Counted from the stretch's first letter, positions 49,745 to 60,404 are shown. The stretch: 64,000 nt of DNA from Prevotella sp. UBA2755 (GCA_002353225.1 DEJF01000025.1:332-64331), one strand, 5' to 3'. Made by a program: numbers and translations. Notes: a model not told the origin generated them from the letters alone.

Positions 49745-50152
49745 ATGCATAAACACATTCTAAAGAAAGAATACCCACTTTCGGCAAAGTCGCCAAAAAT
49801 AGTTTGGGAAATGATTAGCAACGCAGCAGGACTACAAAAATGGCTCGCTGACGTAGTGGTAGAGAATGGTGACGAATGGACTTTCACTTGGGGGCATCCA
49901 TGGACAGAGCGCGACACAAAAGTGTCGAGACTGCTGGAACTGGAGAAATACGACCATATCAAACTGAAATGGGACTATCAAGAGGACGACCCCGACGCAT
50001 ACTGGGAGATGCGTATTGAACAGAGTGAACTAACGGGCAACCTGAACCTGTTGATTACCGACTATGCCGACCCCGAGGACATCAACGACCTCAACGGACT
50101 ATGGGATGCCAATATGGAACGGTTGCACCGTGTCAGCGGTTTCCTGTTATAG
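49745..50152 (+). CDS. START-like (SRPBCC) domain protein
   Basis: 135 residues. The helix-grip pattern is clear: KKEYPLSAKSPKIVWEMISN, AGLQKWLADVVVENGDEWTF, then TWGHPWTERDTKVSRLLELE and a long C-terminal helix (DLNGLWDANMERLHRVSGFL). I place it in the Bacteroidetes START-like family, which is soluble and probably binds a hydrophobic ligand; the ligand is unknown. LptF/G-like permease follows after 75 bp but has its own -7 box. Confidence 0.88.
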   Translation: MHKHILKKEYPLSAKSPKIVWEMISNAAGLQKWLADVVVENGDEWTFTWGHPWTERDTKVSRLLELEKYDHIKLKWDYQEDDPDAYWEMRIEQSELTGNLNLLITDYADPEDINDLNGLWDANMERLHRVSGFLL

Positions 50153-50205
50153 ACACTTAAATGATAAAAAAACGAAATATTTGCCGTGCTCTGAATTTTT
50201 TATGC

Positions 50206-50213
50206 TAATTTTG
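50206..50213 (+). promoter_or_regulatory. -7 box for LptF/LptG permease
   Basis: TAATTTTG, 14 bp before the ATG at 50228. Confidence 0.5.
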
Positions 50214-50227
50214 CATGCTCATAGTGC

Positions 50228-52204
50228 ATGTCGCTGATGTTTCGAATCAAGAAATTAGACATATTCATCACCAAGCAGTTCGGACTGCTGTTTATTGGAA
50301 CGTTCTTCATCTGCCAGTTTGTGCTGATGATGCAGTTCCTATGGCGTTATGTCGACGAGTTGATTGGTAAGGGACTCTCACTGGAGGTCATGGCACAGTT
50401 CTTCTGGTATATGGGACTGATGCTGATGCCACAGGCGTTCCCCCTCGCTATTCTGCTGAGTTCACTGATTGCCTTTGGTAACCTTGGTGAAAGTTCAGAG
50501 TTGACGGCTATCAAGGCGGCAGGCATCTCGCTCTTGCAGGCGATGCGCTCTCTGATAGCCATCGTTCTCGTCATCTCCTGTATCTCTTTCTATTTCCAAG
50601 AAGTGATCGGTCCGAAATCATTCATCTCCTTCCGACAACTGCTTTTGTCTATGCAGCAGAAGAACCCGGAGGTGGAGATTCCAGAAGGCATCTTCTACGA
50701 CGGCATCAGCGGCTCTAACATCTATGTGCAGAAGAAAGACATGAACACCGGCATGCTCTACGGCATTATGATATACCGTATGAACGGAGGGTATGAGGAC
50801 GCTGCCGTCATCCTTGCCGACTCTGGGCGCATGCAGACCACGGAGGAGAAAAAGCACCTGCTACTGACACTCTATAGCGGGGAATGGTTTGAGAACATGC
50901 GTTCACAGGACGTGGCTGGCTCCGCCAATGTCCCCTATCGCCGTGAGACGTTCTCCAACAAGCGTATCGTCCTGGACTTTGACGGTGACTTCAACATGGC
51001 GGAAGCAGGTTATATCTCTGGTGATGCCCGCTCGAAGAGCATGGGGAAAATCCTGCATGACCTCGACTCCATCCGTGAGTTCAACGACTCCGTAGGACAT
51101 CAGTTCTATAAAGAGGCGAAACAGGCCGGCTTCTATCTGCCTGCCCTTGATAAAAAAGACTCTGTGAAGATTCTGACGGATATCCGTCAAGGCACCATCA
51201 ATTTTGACTCGCTTTACCAGAAACTGACACCCGAGGAGAAACAGCGTGTGATGAAAGCGGCGGTAAGTGACGCCCAGACAGCATCCGTCGACTTGGAGTT
51301 CAAAGGTGACTACTCCGACGCGCTGAACTCGAACGACCGCCTGCACATGATTGAGGCGATTAACAAGGTGACATTGTCGTTCTCATGTCTGATATTCTTC
51401 TTCATCGGAGCACCCTTGGGAGCCATCATCCGAAAAGGAGGACTGGGAGTTCCTGTCATCATCTCCGTCTTGGTGTTTATCGTCTACTATATCCTGGAGA
51501 ATACAGGTATGCGCATGGCACGAGATGACAACTGGACGGTCTGGTTCGGCAAAATGCTGGGCACCTGTACGCTGACACCTATCGCCGCTTTCTTCACCTA
51601 CAAGGCAAACAACGACTCTGTCGTGTTCAATATCGACCTCTACAAACAGATCGTCTTCAATATGCTGGGACTCCGCAGCAAGCGACATATTAGCAGCAAG
51701 GAAGTCATCATCGAGGATCCCATCTATATGGCAGATGCCTACCATCTGTTACGTATCAACCAAGAGATTGAGCAATATAGCGCAGAGCATCAGTTGCTGC
51801 ACCTGCCCAATCCCATCAAGGTGTTCTTCCGTCCTGGCGACGACCATACTATCCAACGTATCAGCGACGAACTGGAGGAAGTCATAGAGGATCTGTCAAA
51901 CACCAAGGACAGGGGTATCCTCACCTACCTTAACCGCTATCCCATCGTGGCTACTCATGCCCATACCAGACCGTTCCGTCAGAAATGGCTGAATATCATA
52001 ACGGGGCTGGTGATTCCTGTAGGACTCTTCTTCTATCTGAGAATGTGTCGTTTCCGTCTCCGTTTGCGTAAGGACCTGCATACCATCAGCAACACCAATA
52101 CCCTGATGGTACAAAGGATATCAGAGTGCCACCCTGGTACTCCGGTAACAATGGAGGAGTTGCAGAAGATGCCACTGATCATCGATCTTATTAATAATAA
52201 ATAA
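50228..52204 (+). CDS. LptF/LptG family LPS export permease
   Basis: 658 residues. N-terminal YjgP/YjgQ domain: [20 protein letters not shown], then [20 protein letters not shown], a periplasmic beta-jellyroll region at about 120-370 and three more helices ([40 protein letters not shown]). Beyond residue 470 a long cytoplasmic extension of about 130 residues and a further helix ([17 protein letters not shown]) are present, longer than the proteobacterial proteins of about 360 residues. It works with LptB to pull LPS from the inner membrane. ribBA follows after 22 bp. Confidence 0.9.
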   Translation: MSLMFRIKKLDIFITKQFGLLFIGTFFICQFVLMMQFLWRYVDELIGKGLSLEVMAQFFWYMGLMLMPQAFPLAILLSSLIAFGNLGESSELTAIKAAGISLLQAMRSLIAIVLVISCISFYFQEVIGPKSFISFRQLLLSMQQKNPEVEIPEGIFYDGISGSNIYVQKKDMNTGMLYGIMIYRMNGGYEDAAVILADSGRMQTTEEKKHLLLTLYSGEWFENMRSQDVAGSANVPYRRETFSNKRIVLDFDGDFNMAEAGYISGDARSKSMGKILHDLDSIREFNDSVGHQFYKEAKQAGFYLPALDKKDSVKILTDIRQGTINFDSLYQKLTPEEKQRVMKAAVSDAQTASVDLEFKGDYSDALNSNDRLHMIEAINKVTLSFSCLIFFFIGAPLGAIIRKGGLGVPVIISVLVFIVYYILENTGMRMARDDNWTVWFGKMLGTCTLTPIAAFFTYKANNDSVVFNIDLYKQIVFNMLGLRSKRHISSKEVIIEDPIYMADAYHLLRINQEIEQYSAEHQLLHLPNPIKVFFRPGDDHTIQRISDELEEVIEDLSNTKDRGILTYLNRYPIVATHAHTRPFRQKWLNIITGLVIPVGLFFYLRMCRFRLRLRKDLHTISNTNTLMVQRISECHPGTPVTMEELQKMPLIIDLINNK

Positions 52205-52226
52205 TGTGTAACTACTTAAATAATAT

Positions 52227-53438
52227 ATGGAGAATTTCAAACTAAATACCATTGAAGAGGCTTTAGAGGATTTCCGTGAGGGGAAATTCGTCATTGTCGT
52301 AGACGACGAGGACCGTGAGAACGAGGGTGACCTTATCTGCGCGGCAGAGAAGATCACACCAGAGATGGTAAACTTCATGCTGAAGAACGCACGAGGACTG
52401 CTCTGCGCACCTATCACTATCAGCCGTAGTCAGGAACTGGACCTGCCCCATCAGGTACAGGACAACACCTCCCTGCTGGGCACCCCTTTCACTGTGACCA
52501 TCGACAAGATAGAGGGATGCACCACTGGTGTCTCCGCCCACGACCGTGCGGCTACCATCCGTGCGCTCGCCGACCCCACCTCCACCCCTAAGACATTCGG
52601 ACGACCTGGTCATATTAACCCTCTCTACGCCCAAGACAACGGTGTGCTACGCAGAAGTGGACATACCGAAGCCGCCATCGACCTCTGCAAACTCTCCGGA
52701 CTCTATCCTGCAGGTGCCCTGATGGAGATTATGAACGACGACGGCACCATGGCACGCATGCCCCAATTAATGGAGTTTGCCCGCCTGCACCACATGAAAA
52801 TCATCACCATCAAGGATATGATCGCCTACCGCCTCCAGAAAGAATCACTCATCGAGGTTGGCGAAGAGGTGGAGATGCCCACAGACTACGGACACTTCAA
52901 ACTGATTCCCTTCCGACAGGTGAGCAACGGTCTGGAGCACATGGCACTTATCAAGGGAGAATGGAAGGAGGAAGAGCCTATTCTGGTACGCGTACACTCC
53001 TCCTGTATGACGGGTGACATTCTCGGTTCGAAACGCTGCGACTGCGGTGAGCAACTCCACAAGGCAATGCAGGCTATCGAGAAAGAAGGAAAAGGGGTCG
53101 TCATCTATATGCAACAGGAAGGACGCGGCATCGGACTGATGAACAAAATAGCAGCCTACAAACTGCAAGAGGAAGGACTGGACACCGTGGATGCCAATGT
53201 CCATTTAGGATTCAAACCCGACGAGCGTGACTATGGATGCGGTGCCCAGATGCTGCGCCACCTGGGTGTCCATAAGATGCGACTGCTGACCAATAACCCT
53301 GTCAAACGCGTCGGACTGGAAGCGTATGGGCTGGAGATTGTGGAGAACGTACCCATCGAGGTAACTCCCAACCCCTATAACCTGCGTTATCTGGAGACTA
53401 AGAAAAACCGCATGGGGCACACCCTCCATCTGAAATAG
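52227..53438 (+). CDS. ribBA: Bifunctional DHBP synthase / GTP cyclohydrolase II
   Basis: Supplies both precursors of riboflavin. 403 residues. N-terminal RibB (residues 1-205): [20 protein letters not shown] with the acidic metal site and [21 protein letters not shown]-terminal RibA (206-403): [20 protein letters not shown] provides three zinc Cys, and [20 protein letters not shown] and [15 protein letters not shown] bind GTP. Both active sites look complete. No FMN riboswitch is seen upstream. Confidence 0.96.
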   Translation: MENFKLNTIEEALEDFREGKFVIVVDDEDRENEGDLICAAEKITPEMVNFMLKNARGLLCAPITISRSQELDLPHQVQDNTSLLGTPFTVTIDKIEGCTTGVSAHDRAATIRALADPTSTPKTFGRPGHINPLYAQDNGVLRRSGHTEAAIDLCKLSGLYPAGALMEIMNDDGTMARMPQLMEFARLHHMKIITIKDMIAYRLQKESLIEVGEEVEMPTDYGHFKLIPFRQVSNGLEHMALIKGEWKEEEPILVRVHSSCMTGDILGSKRCDCGEQLHKAMQAIEKEGKGVVIYMQQEGRGIGLMNKIAAYKLQEEGLDTVDANVHLGFKPDERDYGCGAQMLRHLGVHKMRLLTNNPVKRVGLEAYGLEIVENVPIEVTPNPYNLRYLETKKNRMGHTLHLK

Positions 53439-53504
53439 TGTTGGTTTTTCAAGGTTTTCATTAAAAAAATGACACATTTCTTTCTTTTAAAAGAATAAAA
53501 TGAT

Positions 53505-53512
53505 TACTTTTG
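53505..53512 (+). promoter_or_regulatory. -7 box for aminotransferase
   Basis: TACTTTTG, 29 bp before the ATG at 53542. Confidence 0.5.
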
Positions 53513-53541
53513 CACCTAAATAAAAAACACTGACAACAAAT

Positions 53542-54735
53542 ATGGCACAATTATCTGACCGTCTGCAACGTCTGGCACCCTCCGCCACACTTGCTATGTC
53601 ACAAAAAAGTTCTGAAATGAAAGCACAGGGCATCGATGTCATCAATATGAGCGTCGGAGAGCCCGACTTCAATACCCCCGACCACATCAAACAAGCGGCT
53701 AAACTTGCCATTGATGAGAACTATTCCCGCTATTCACCCGTACCCGGCTATCCCGACCTTCGTCAGGCAATAGCCCGTAAACTGGAACGTGAGAATCACC
53801 TGCACTATCAGCCTTCTGAGATTCTGGTGTCTAACGGAGCCAAGCAAAGCGTGTGCAACACCGTCATGGCATTAGTTAATCCTGGTGATGAGGTGATTAT
53901 CCCTGCCCCCTACTGGGTCAGTTATCCACAGATGGTACTCCTTGCAGGAGGCAAACCCGTCTTCGTTGAGGCAGGTTTCGAGCAAAACTTCAAGATGACA
54001 CCAGCGCAACTGGAGGCGGCTATTACCCCAAAGACCCGCCTGTTGATTCTCTGTTCACCCAGCAATCCTACGGGCAGTGTCTATAACAAGGAGGAACTGG
54101 AGGGACTTGCCAATGTCATCAAGCGTCACGATGACCTCTTCGTCCTCGCCGATGAGATATACGAGCATATTAATTACGTGGGCAAGCACGAGAGTATCGC
54201 CAAGTTTGAGGGCATGAAGGAGCGCAGCATCATTGTCAACGGTGTCAGCAAAGCATACGCCATGACAGGCTGGCGTATCGGTTATATCGCAGCACCCGAG
54301 TGGATCGTCAAAGGCTGTAACAAACTACAAGGACAATACACAAGCGGTCCTTGCTCTGTCAGTCAGAAAGCCGCAGAGTTCGCCTACATCTCCAGTCAGG
54401 AGTGCGTGGAAGAGATGCGTAAGGCTTTCGAGCGTCGCCGTGACCTGATAGTCAAACTCGCCCAAGAGATTCCCGGACTGGAGGTCAATGTCCCAGAGGG
54501 AGCCTTCTACCTGTTCCCCAAGTGCAGCAGTTTCTATGGCAAGAGTGATGGGGAGAAGACCATCAACAACTCCACTGACCTCGCCCTCTATCTGCTGGAG
54601 AAAGGGCATGTAGCGACTGTTGGTGGCGATGCCTTCGGCGACCCGGAATGCTTCCGCATGAGTTACGCCACGAGTGACGAAAATATCATTGAGGCAATGC
54701 GCAGAATCAAGGAAGTTCTGGCGAGGCTTCATTAA
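53542..54735 (+). CDS. aspC: Class I PLP-dependent aspartate aminotransferase
   Basis: 397 residues, fold type I. Motifs: INMSVGEPDFNTPDHIKQAA, YSPVPGYPDLRQAIARKLER, SNGAKQSVCNTVMALVNPGD, ILCSPSNPTGSVY, LADEIYEHINYV and the PLP Lys in NGVSKAYAMTGWRIGY. This is the thermophile-type (subgroup 1b) aspartate aminotransferase, which may also accept prephenate. It is monocistronic between promoter 53505 and the exbB leader. Confidence 0.92.
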   Translation: MAQLSDRLQRLAPSATLAMSQKSSEMKAQGIDVINMSVGEPDFNTPDHIKQAAKLAIDENYSRYSPVPGYPDLRQAIARKLERENHLHYQPSEILVSNGAKQSVCNTVMALVNPGDEVIIPAPYWVSYPQMVLLAGGKPVFVEAGFEQNFKMTPAQLEAAITPKTRLLILCSPSNPTGSVYNKEELEGLANVIKRHDDLFVLADEIYEHINYVGKHESIAKFEGMKERSIIVNGVSKAYAMTGWRIGYIAAPEWIVKGCNKLQGQYTSGPCSVSQKAAEFAYISSQECVEEMRKAFERRRDLIVKLAQEIPGLEVNVPEGAFYLFPKCSSFYGKSDGEKTINNSTDLALYLLEKGHVATVGGDAFGDPECFRMSYATSDENIIEAMRRIKEVLARLH

Positions 54736-54794
54736 AAATTGACGAATATCAAGTTAAAAGTTCTTAAAAGGACGGTTTAACCGCCGTAAATTGT

Positions 54795-54802
54795 TATCTT
54801 TG
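54795..54802 (+). promoter_or_regulatory. -7 box for ExbB-ExbD-TonB cluster
   Basis: TATCTTTG, followed by a leader of about 120 nt before the ATG at 54924. The leader is A/T-rich near the start codon, and I see no known riboswitch in it. Confidence 0.5.
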
Positions 54803-54923
54803 CCAAATGATAGGCGTATAAAAATGCCGTGTCAGCGACCTAAAGCAAGGCAAGACGCAATAAATCAGAAAGATATATTATAAATCAATTTATTTAATAA
54901 CTAAAATTTAAACTTTTAAAATT

Positions 54924-55751
54924 ATGGCAACTACACAAAAGGCTGTAGCCCCAGCCAAGAAATCGGGCTTCCAAGGTGTTAAAGCTGCGTGGATTATTCT
55001 CGCTATCTGCTGCGCTGCAGGTTATGGCGTATGGTATTTCATTATGGGTAACCCCGACAACTTCGTTGGTGGTGACCGTAGCGGACACCCTGCAAATCTG
55101 TTAGGTACAGTTTATAAAGGAGGTTTCGTAGTAGGTTTGATCCTGACTCTGCTCTTCACCGTTATCTGCTTGGGTATCGAGCGTTTCTTCGCTATCAAGA
55201 GTGCTTCTGGTAAGATCAACCTCGCCAAGTTCACCGCTCAGGTTAAGGATCTCATCAAGGCTCAGAAGTTTGCTGAGGCTGACGCTCTCTGCGACAAGAT
55301 GCAGGGTTCTGTAGCCAACGTAGTAAAGGCTTCTATCAACATGTACCAGTCTGTAGAGGGTGACACCACTCTGAAGAAGGCCGCTAAGATTGCTAAGATC
55401 CAGCAGGCTCACGAGGAGGCTACTCAGTTGGAGATGCCTACCCTTCAGATGAATATGCCTATGGTTGCAACCATCGTATCTCTGGGTACCCTGACCGCTC
55501 TGTTCGGAACCGTGCTCGGTATGATCGGATCATTCCAGGCTCTGTCTGCTGGTGGTGGTGCTGACTCTATGGCTCTGTCTGCCGGTATTTCTGAGGCCCT
55601 TGTAAACACTGCATCTGGTATTTTGACCTCTTGGGTTGCTACCGTTGTTTACAACTTCTTCTCTAACAAGATTGACAAGTTGACCTACGCACTCGACGAG
55701 ATTGGTTTCACAATCGCTGCTACATACGATTCAAACCACAACGAGGCTTAA
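54924..55751 (+). CDS. exbB: MotA/TolQ/ExbB proton channel protein
   Basis: 275 residues with three to four membrane segments: AWIILAICCAAGYGVWYFIM, GGFVVGLILTLLFTVICLGI, and the TolQ/ExbB core MPMVATIVSLGTLTALFGTV with GMIGSF, then ISEALVNTASGILTSWVATV. It forms the stator that energises TonB-dependent outer-membrane transporters. It leads a cluster with two ExbD genes and tonB. Confidence 0.93.
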   Translation: MATTQKAVAPAKKSGFQGVKAAWIILAICCAAGYGVWYFIMGNPDNFVGGDRSGHPANLLGTVYKGGFVVGLILTLLFTVICLGIERFFAIKSASGKINLAKFTAQVKDLIKAQKFAEADALCDKMQGSVANVVKASINMYQSVEGDTTLKKAAKIAKIQQAHEEATQLEMPTLQMNMPMVATIVSLGTLTALFGTVLGMIGSFQALSAGGGADSMALSAGISEALVNTASGILTSWVATVVYNFFSNKIDKLTYALDEIGFTIAATYDSNHNEA

Positions 55752-55783
55752 TTTTTAACCATCTAAATAAAGCATTTTAGAGA

Positions 55784-56401
55784 ATGGCTAAAATTAAGAT
55801 ACAGAAAAAAGACATCTGGATTGACATGACGCCTATGTCAGACGTGATGACACTGCTTCTGTGTTTCTTCATGTTGACCTCAACATTCCTGACCCCAGAG
55901 CCGGTACAGGTTACTGCACCTAACTCTGTGTCAGAGTTGAAGATACCAGAGCAGGACGTTCTGAACATTCTGGTAACCCCAGAGGGTCGTGTCTATTGCG
56001 GTACGGAAAACAAGAACAACATGCAGGCGATGCTGGACATCATGACCGACAAGTTCGGCGTTCAGCTCAACCCAACCCAGATCAAGCATTTCCGCGAGGA
56101 TGCTATGGTTGGAGCCAGCATGTCGCAAATGGCAGCGTACCTCAACCTCGAGCCTGAGAAAATGGCAGAGGAAGTCCAGAAGCTCGGTCTTCCACTTGAC
56201 AGTATCAAGGGAGGAAAGAGCGAGTTCCAGGAGTGGGTCTCTGCGGCCCGCGAAGCAAATCCTGACATCAAGCTCGCTATCAAGTGCGACTCAAAGACTC
56301 CTTATGCATCTATTAAGAAGTTGATGTCAGAGCTACAAGATATGAACGAGAACCGTTTCCAGCTCATTACGAATCTCGATGTTAAACGTTTAAACGACTA
56401 G
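55784..56401 (+). CDS. exbD: ExbD/TolR family protein (first copy)
   Basis: 205 residues. One N-terminal membrane helix with the key Asp: IDMTPMSDVMTLLLCFFMLT. The periplasmic part has a Bacteroidetes-type insert (MAAYLNLEPEKMAEEVQKLG) before the usual IKCDSKTPYASIKKLMSELQ. Plug and proton-conducting partner of ExbB. Confidence 0.92.
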   Translation: MAKIKIQKKDIWIDMTPMSDVMTLLLCFFMLTSTFLTPEPVQVTAPNSVSELKIPEQDVLNILVTPEGRVYCGTENKNNMQAMLDIMTDKFGVQLNPTQIKHFREDAMVGASMSQMAAYLNLEPEKMAEEVQKLGLPLDSIKGGKSEFQEWVSAAREANPDIKLAIKCDSKTPYASIKKLMSELQDMNENRFQLITNLDVKRLND

Positions 56402-56405
56402 TATT

Positions 56406-57071
56406 ATGGCAAAAAAGAATCTATCCAAGCAGAAGAAGATGGATACCCGCGTGAACTTCACGCCAATGGTAGACATGATGATGCTTTTGATCACGTTCTT
56501 CATGCTGTGTACTACACTGGCTAAGCCGCAGGCTATGCAGTTGACCATGCCGTCAAACGATGACACGAAGAATCTGAATGAAGAACAGAAGCAGGTTACA
56601 AAGGCTTCTCACACCATTACTCTTTACCTTGGCTCTAATGACAAGGTATGGTATATTGCCGGTCTGCCCAATTACGATGATCCTTCATGCGTAAAGGAGA
56701 CCACCTATGGCAAAGATGGTATTGAGAAAGTTCTCAATGAGCATACCACCGAGGAAGGTATCAACCCTATTGCCAAGATCAAGATGGCAAAGAAGGAACT
56801 TGATGCCAAGAAGAATGAGTATAACTCAAAGATGACTGACGAGCAGTATCAGGAAGCTCTCAAGAAGCTGAAAAAGGGTGAACTCCCCAATGGCGAGAAG
56901 GTTCCTACGATGACCGTCATTATCCGTCCTCTGAACACTGCCACCTATGAGAACATGGTGGCAGCCCTCGACGAGATGCTGATAAGCAATGTTGATAAGT
57001 ATGTCATTGACAATGTCGACAAGATGAGTGACGAAGACAAGGCACTCATCCAGAAGGCAGGTGTCAAGTGA
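56406..57071 (+). CDS. exbD: ExbD/TolR family protein (second copy)
   Basis: 221 residues, same architecture: VNFTPMVDMMMLLITFFMLC with the helix Asp, then TVIIRPLNTATYENMVAALD. It carries a Lys/Glu-rich helical insert near residues 118-160 (KMAKKELDAKKNEYNSKMTD). It differs enough from the first copy to suggest a heteromeric stator. It starts 4 bp after the first copy. Confidence 0.92.
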   Translation: MAKKNLSKQKKMDTRVNFTPMVDMMMLLITFFMLCTTLAKPQAMQLTMPSNDDTKNLNEEQKQVTKASHTITLYLGSNDKVWYIAGLPNYDDPSCVKETTYGKDGIEKVLNEHTTEEGINPIAKIKMAKKELDAKKNEYNSKMTDEQYQEALKKLKKGELPNGEKVPTMTVIIRPLNTATYENMVAALDEMLISNVDKYVIDNVDKMSDEDKALIQKAGVK

Positions 57072-57097
57072 TTAACCCCTAAAAAGCAGAAAGAACT

Positions 57098-57931
57098 ATG
57101 GCAAAAATAGATCTTATAGACAATGGCTGGGTTGACCTCGTCTTTGAGGGTAAGAACCAAGCATACGGTGCTTATCAATTGCGCAAGAATACTGGTGCTC
57201 GTAACCTGAAAGCACTTATCACGATGTTCATTGGTTTCGCTATCATCGCAGCCATCGTCATCGCAAAGGTATCTATTGAGAACTACATCGCATCACAGAA
57301 TGCAGCCATCGAGGCAGACGTAGAACTCCAGAGCCTTGCAGAGAAGAAGGAGGCCAAGGTAGAGAAGAAAGATGAGCCCGAAGTTGAGAAGATTGAGGTT
57401 GAGCGCGTTAAGAGTTCTGTAGCCTTCACCGTTCCTGAAATTAAGAAGGATAATGAGGTAAAGGAAGAGCAGGAGATGAAATCTCAGGAAGAACTTCAGG
57501 AGACCAACACCGCCATCGGTGCCTTCAACGTAGAGGGTAACGACGAGACAGCCGGTGAGGTGCTCAAAGCCAAGGAAGTAATTGCTGAGCCAGAGCCTCC
57601 AAAGGTAGAGGAGACGAAAGTCTTCGACGTTGTAGAGCAGATGCCTTCATTCCCTGGTGGACAAGGTGCACTGATGTCTTGGCTTAGCAGCAACATCAAG
57701 TATCCTGTAGTAGCCGAGGAGAATGGTGTACAGGGTCGCGTAGTTTGTACCTTCGTGGTTGAGCGTGACGGTTCTATCACAGACGTAAAAGTCGTTCGTG
57801 GTGTTGACCCCTCTCTTGACAAGGAGGCTGTACGCGTGCTCAAGCAGATGCCGAAATGGATTCCTGGTAAGCAGAATGGTTCAGCCGTACGTGTAAAGTA
57901 CACTGTTCCTGTAACCTTCAAACTCCAGTAA
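57098..57931 (+). CDS. tonB: Energy transducer TonB
   Basis: 277 residues: a cytoplasmic leader with VFEGKNQAYGAYQLRKN (typical of Bacteroidetes TonB), one membrane helix (ALITMFIGFAIIAAIVIAKV), a Glu/Lys/Val-rich periplasmic spacer and a C-terminal TonB domain (IKYPVVAEENGVQGRVVCTF, ending VRVKYTVPVTFKLQ). It transmits proton-motive force to SusC-like receptors. Confidence 0.94.
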   Translation: MAKIDLIDNGWVDLVFEGKNQAYGAYQLRKNTGARNLKALITMFIGFAIIAAIVIAKVSIENYIASQNAAIEADVELQSLAEKKEAKVEKKDEPEVEKIEVERVKSSVAFTVPEIKKDNEVKEEQEMKSQEELQETNTAIGAFNVEGNDETAGEVLKAKEVIAEPEPPKVEETKVFDVVEQMPSFPGGQGALMSWLSSNIKYPVVAEENGVQGRVVCTFVVERDGSITDVKVVRGVDPSLDKEAVRVLKQMPKWIPGKQNGSAVRVKYTVPVTFKLQ

Positions 57932-57934
57932 TTG

Positions 57935-58891
57935 ATGACAAAGAACCTATTCAACAAACTCGTTGGATTAACACTTATTTTAGGCTTGCTCTCCTCTTGT
58001 GGGAGCAAGCCTAATCCTGAACAGGAAGAAGCATACCTGAAAGCCGCCGAGGAATTTGTGGCAGACGAGAGTTTCTATCCGATTCTTGACGAGGAACTTT
58101 TCTATTTCAACAGTCAGCGTATTGACACCATCGGTGTAAACTACATCAACGAGCAAGAGGCTGTTGAGAAACTGATGAAGTTGGAGACATGGCTTGCGTT
58201 CACCACTCGTGATTTCACTGCCAAGGAAAAGAAAAGCCTGCAAGACCGTAAATATCTGCCCCGTGCGATACCCATCGCTTACGACGGTCTTTCCATTATC
58301 GTCAATAATACCAATCCCGACAGTTGCATCACCATCAAGGATTTTGCACGCATTCTCCGCGGAGAGGTCACGCAATGGGGCGAGATTTATCCCAATTCCA
58401 AATTGGGAGCCATTGATGTCGTATTCGACAATCCATTATCCAGTACGGTTCGTTGGTGCGTAGACTCTATCCTTGGAGGAAAGGAGTTCACGAACCCCAA
58501 TATCGGAGCCGTCAAGACCAGTGCCGCTGTGATAGACTATGTGGAGAATCACAAGAACTCCTTGGGCATCATCGGTTCCAACTGGCTGAATGACAAGCGT
58601 GATACCACGAATGTCACCTTTAAGAAGAACATAACAGTGATGGGTGTGTCAAAACTGGACTCTGCCACCAAGGCAAACAGTTGGAAGCCCTACCAATACT
58701 ATTTATATAATGGCAACTACCCGTTGCGCCGTACCATCTATGCGTTACTGAATGACACCCGTAACGGAACACCTACGGCTTTCGCACACTATTGTCAGTT
58801 GCCCAAGGGACAACTCATCATCCTCCGCTCCGGACTACTACCCCGTTCAGCGAACATGAATGTGCGACAAATAATTGTCAATAAAGAATAA
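57935..58891 (+). CDS. PstS-like phosphate-binding lipoprotein
   Basis: 318 residues from the ATG at 57935, 3 bp after the tonB stop. Lipoprotein signal: LTLILGLLSSCGSK. It has the PstS/PBP-like-2 pattern: AIPIAYDGLSIIVNNTNPDS, DFARILRGEVTQWGEIYP, VVFDNPLSSTVRWCVDS, and ENHKNSLGIIGSNWLND. No pstC, pstA or pstB is near, and it is co-transcribed with the TonB system. It may be a surface or periplasmic binding partner of TonB transport; the ligand is not established. Confidence 0.85.
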   Translation: MTKNLFNKLVGLTLILGLLSSCGSKPNPEQEEAYLKAAEEFVADESFYPILDEELFYFNSQRIDTIGVNYINEQEAVEKLMKLETWLAFTTRDFTAKEKKSLQDRKYLPRAIPIAYDGLSIIVNNTNPDSCITIKDFARILRGEVTQWGEIYPNSKLGAIDVVFDNPLSSTVRWCVDSILGGKEFTNPNIGAVKTSAAVIDYVENHKNSLGIIGSNWLNDKRDTTNVTFKKNITVMGVSKLDSATKANSWKPYQYYLYNGNYPLRRTIYALLNDTRNGTPTAFAHYCQLPKGQLIILRSGLLPRSANMNVRQIIVNKE

Positions 58892-58962
58892 ACCAATTTG
58901 ACGTTCCAACGTCATAACGATAGAGAGTAGAAACAAGAAGTATAACCTTTAATAAATGAATT

Positions 58963-60390
58963 ATGAAAGCAATTAAATATCTTGTAATGGGAGCGCTGAT
59001 GATAGGATTCGGCACTCCAGTGTTGGCACAGGACGGTACAAAGGCCGATATTGATGCCGTAAAGAAAATCATTAGTAGCAAACCCGCAGATCTCGACAAG
59101 CAGATGAAGCCTTACTACAAGGAAAACAGAAAGAATGCCGAGATGATGATGGCTTTTGCACGTGCCTTCTATGAGGCAAAGGACACTGCTCATGCTCATG
59201 AGTATGCACAGTACGCTCTGGTAGCCTCTAAGAACAAGTATGCTCCCGCATACGTTCTGTTAGGTGACATCGCTGCCCTTGCAGATGATGGTGGTGCTGC
59301 TGCTTCATGGTATGACCAGGCAATCTATTATGACAACAAACTCGCCGAGGCATATCGTAAGTATGCGATGGTATACCGTAAGATCGACCCAAGAGGTGCT
59401 GCCCAGAAACTGGATGACCTGAAGGCTAACTGTCCGGAGGTGAACGTGGATGCTATCAAGGGACACATCTTCATGGTGGCTGGTGATGAGAAGAGCGCTT
59501 ACAATGAGTTCAAGAAAGTACCCATCGCCCAGTTGGACAAGAGTTACCTGAACGAGTTCGCACGTGCCAGTTATTTCCAGGGTCACTTTGAGGACGCTCT
59601 CGCAGCCTGTGAGCAGGGACTGAAGGAAAAGCCCCGTAATGCCACCTTCACCCGTCTTGCTATGTTCAGCAACTATGAGTTGAAGAACTACGATGCTGCC
59701 AAGGGTTACATCTATAAGTATTTCAACGAGACCGATAGTGCTAAGTATTCAGAGTACGACCACTACTATTCCGCTTTGATCTATGACGCACTTGGTGAGC
59801 AGCAGAATGCCTTCGGTGAGTATGACAAGGCTCTGGCACTGGTTAACGACTCTTCAATGATTAAGAAATGGGCTATCTTGAAGACCCTCTCTGACGCATA
59901 CCTGAAGAACAAGGACTTCGCCAAGGCAACCGATTACTACAAGCAGATGCTGGGTGCCAAGAAGGATCTGACCTATGATGACGAGGAAGGTCTTGCCAAT
60001 ATCTACTCAAAGGATGGAGATGCCTCAGCAGATCCCGCCAAGAAGGTTGAGATGATTAAGAAGGCTGACGAGGTTTATGCAGACCTGATTAAGAAATATC
60101 CTACTCAGGAGGTTTACTCCACCTATATGCGTGCTAACCTCAACAACAAACTCGACAACAATATGGAGAAGAGTCTTGCTAAGCCCTATTACGAGAAACT
60201 TGCCTCCTTGTTGAGTGGCAGAAGCGATCGTACGAAGGGACAGGACACCATGCTGAAGACCGCCTACCACTATCTGATGTTTAATGCTTATATTAACAAG
60301 AATGTGGATGGTGCTAAGGGATTCGCTGAGAAGATTCTCCAGATTGACCCAGAGTATAAGGCAGCATTGGAGATTCAGGCTCTGAAATAA
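58963..60390 (+). CDS. Exported tetratricopeptide-repeat protein
   Basis: 475 residues. Signal peptide ends near VLAQ (MKAIKYLVMGALMIGFGTPV). From about residue 55 it is TPR throughout (AFARAFYEAKDTAHAHEYAQ, FARASYFQGHFEDALAACEQ, YLKNKDFAKATDYYKQMLGA). No enzymatic motif. It is the last gene of the exbB-tonB-pstS-like series and ends at a terminator. A role in assembling envelope complexes is only an inference. Confidence 0.88.
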   Translation: MKAIKYLVMGALMIGFGTPVLAQDGTKADIDAVKKIISSKPADLDKQMKPYYKENRKNAEMMMAFARAFYEAKDTAHAHEYAQYALVASKNKYAPAYVLLGDIAALADDGGAAASWYDQAIYYDNKLAEAYRKYAMVYRKIDPRGAAQKLDDLKANCPEVNVDAIKGHIFMVAGDEKSAYNEFKKVPIAQLDKSYLNEFARASYFQGHFEDALAACEQGLKEKPRNATFTRLAMFSNYELKNYDAAKGYIYKYFNETDSAKYSEYDHYYSALIYDALGEQQNAFGEYDKALALVNDSSMIKKWAILKTLSDAYLKNKDFAKATDYYKQMLGAKKDLTYDDEEGLANIYSKDGDASADPAKKVEMIKKADEVYADLIKKYPTQEVYSTYMRANLNNKLDNNMEKSLAKPYYEKLASLLSGRSDRTKGQDTMLKTAYHYLMFNAYINKNVDGAKGFAEKILQIDPEYKAALEIQALK

Positions 60391-60404
60391 ACCGAATATT
60401 ACAA

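Noticed and set aside
54803..54923. Riboswitch in the 120-nt leader of exbB
   Set aside because: No conserved core of any riboswitch I know is visible; it is AT-rich with little stable pairing.
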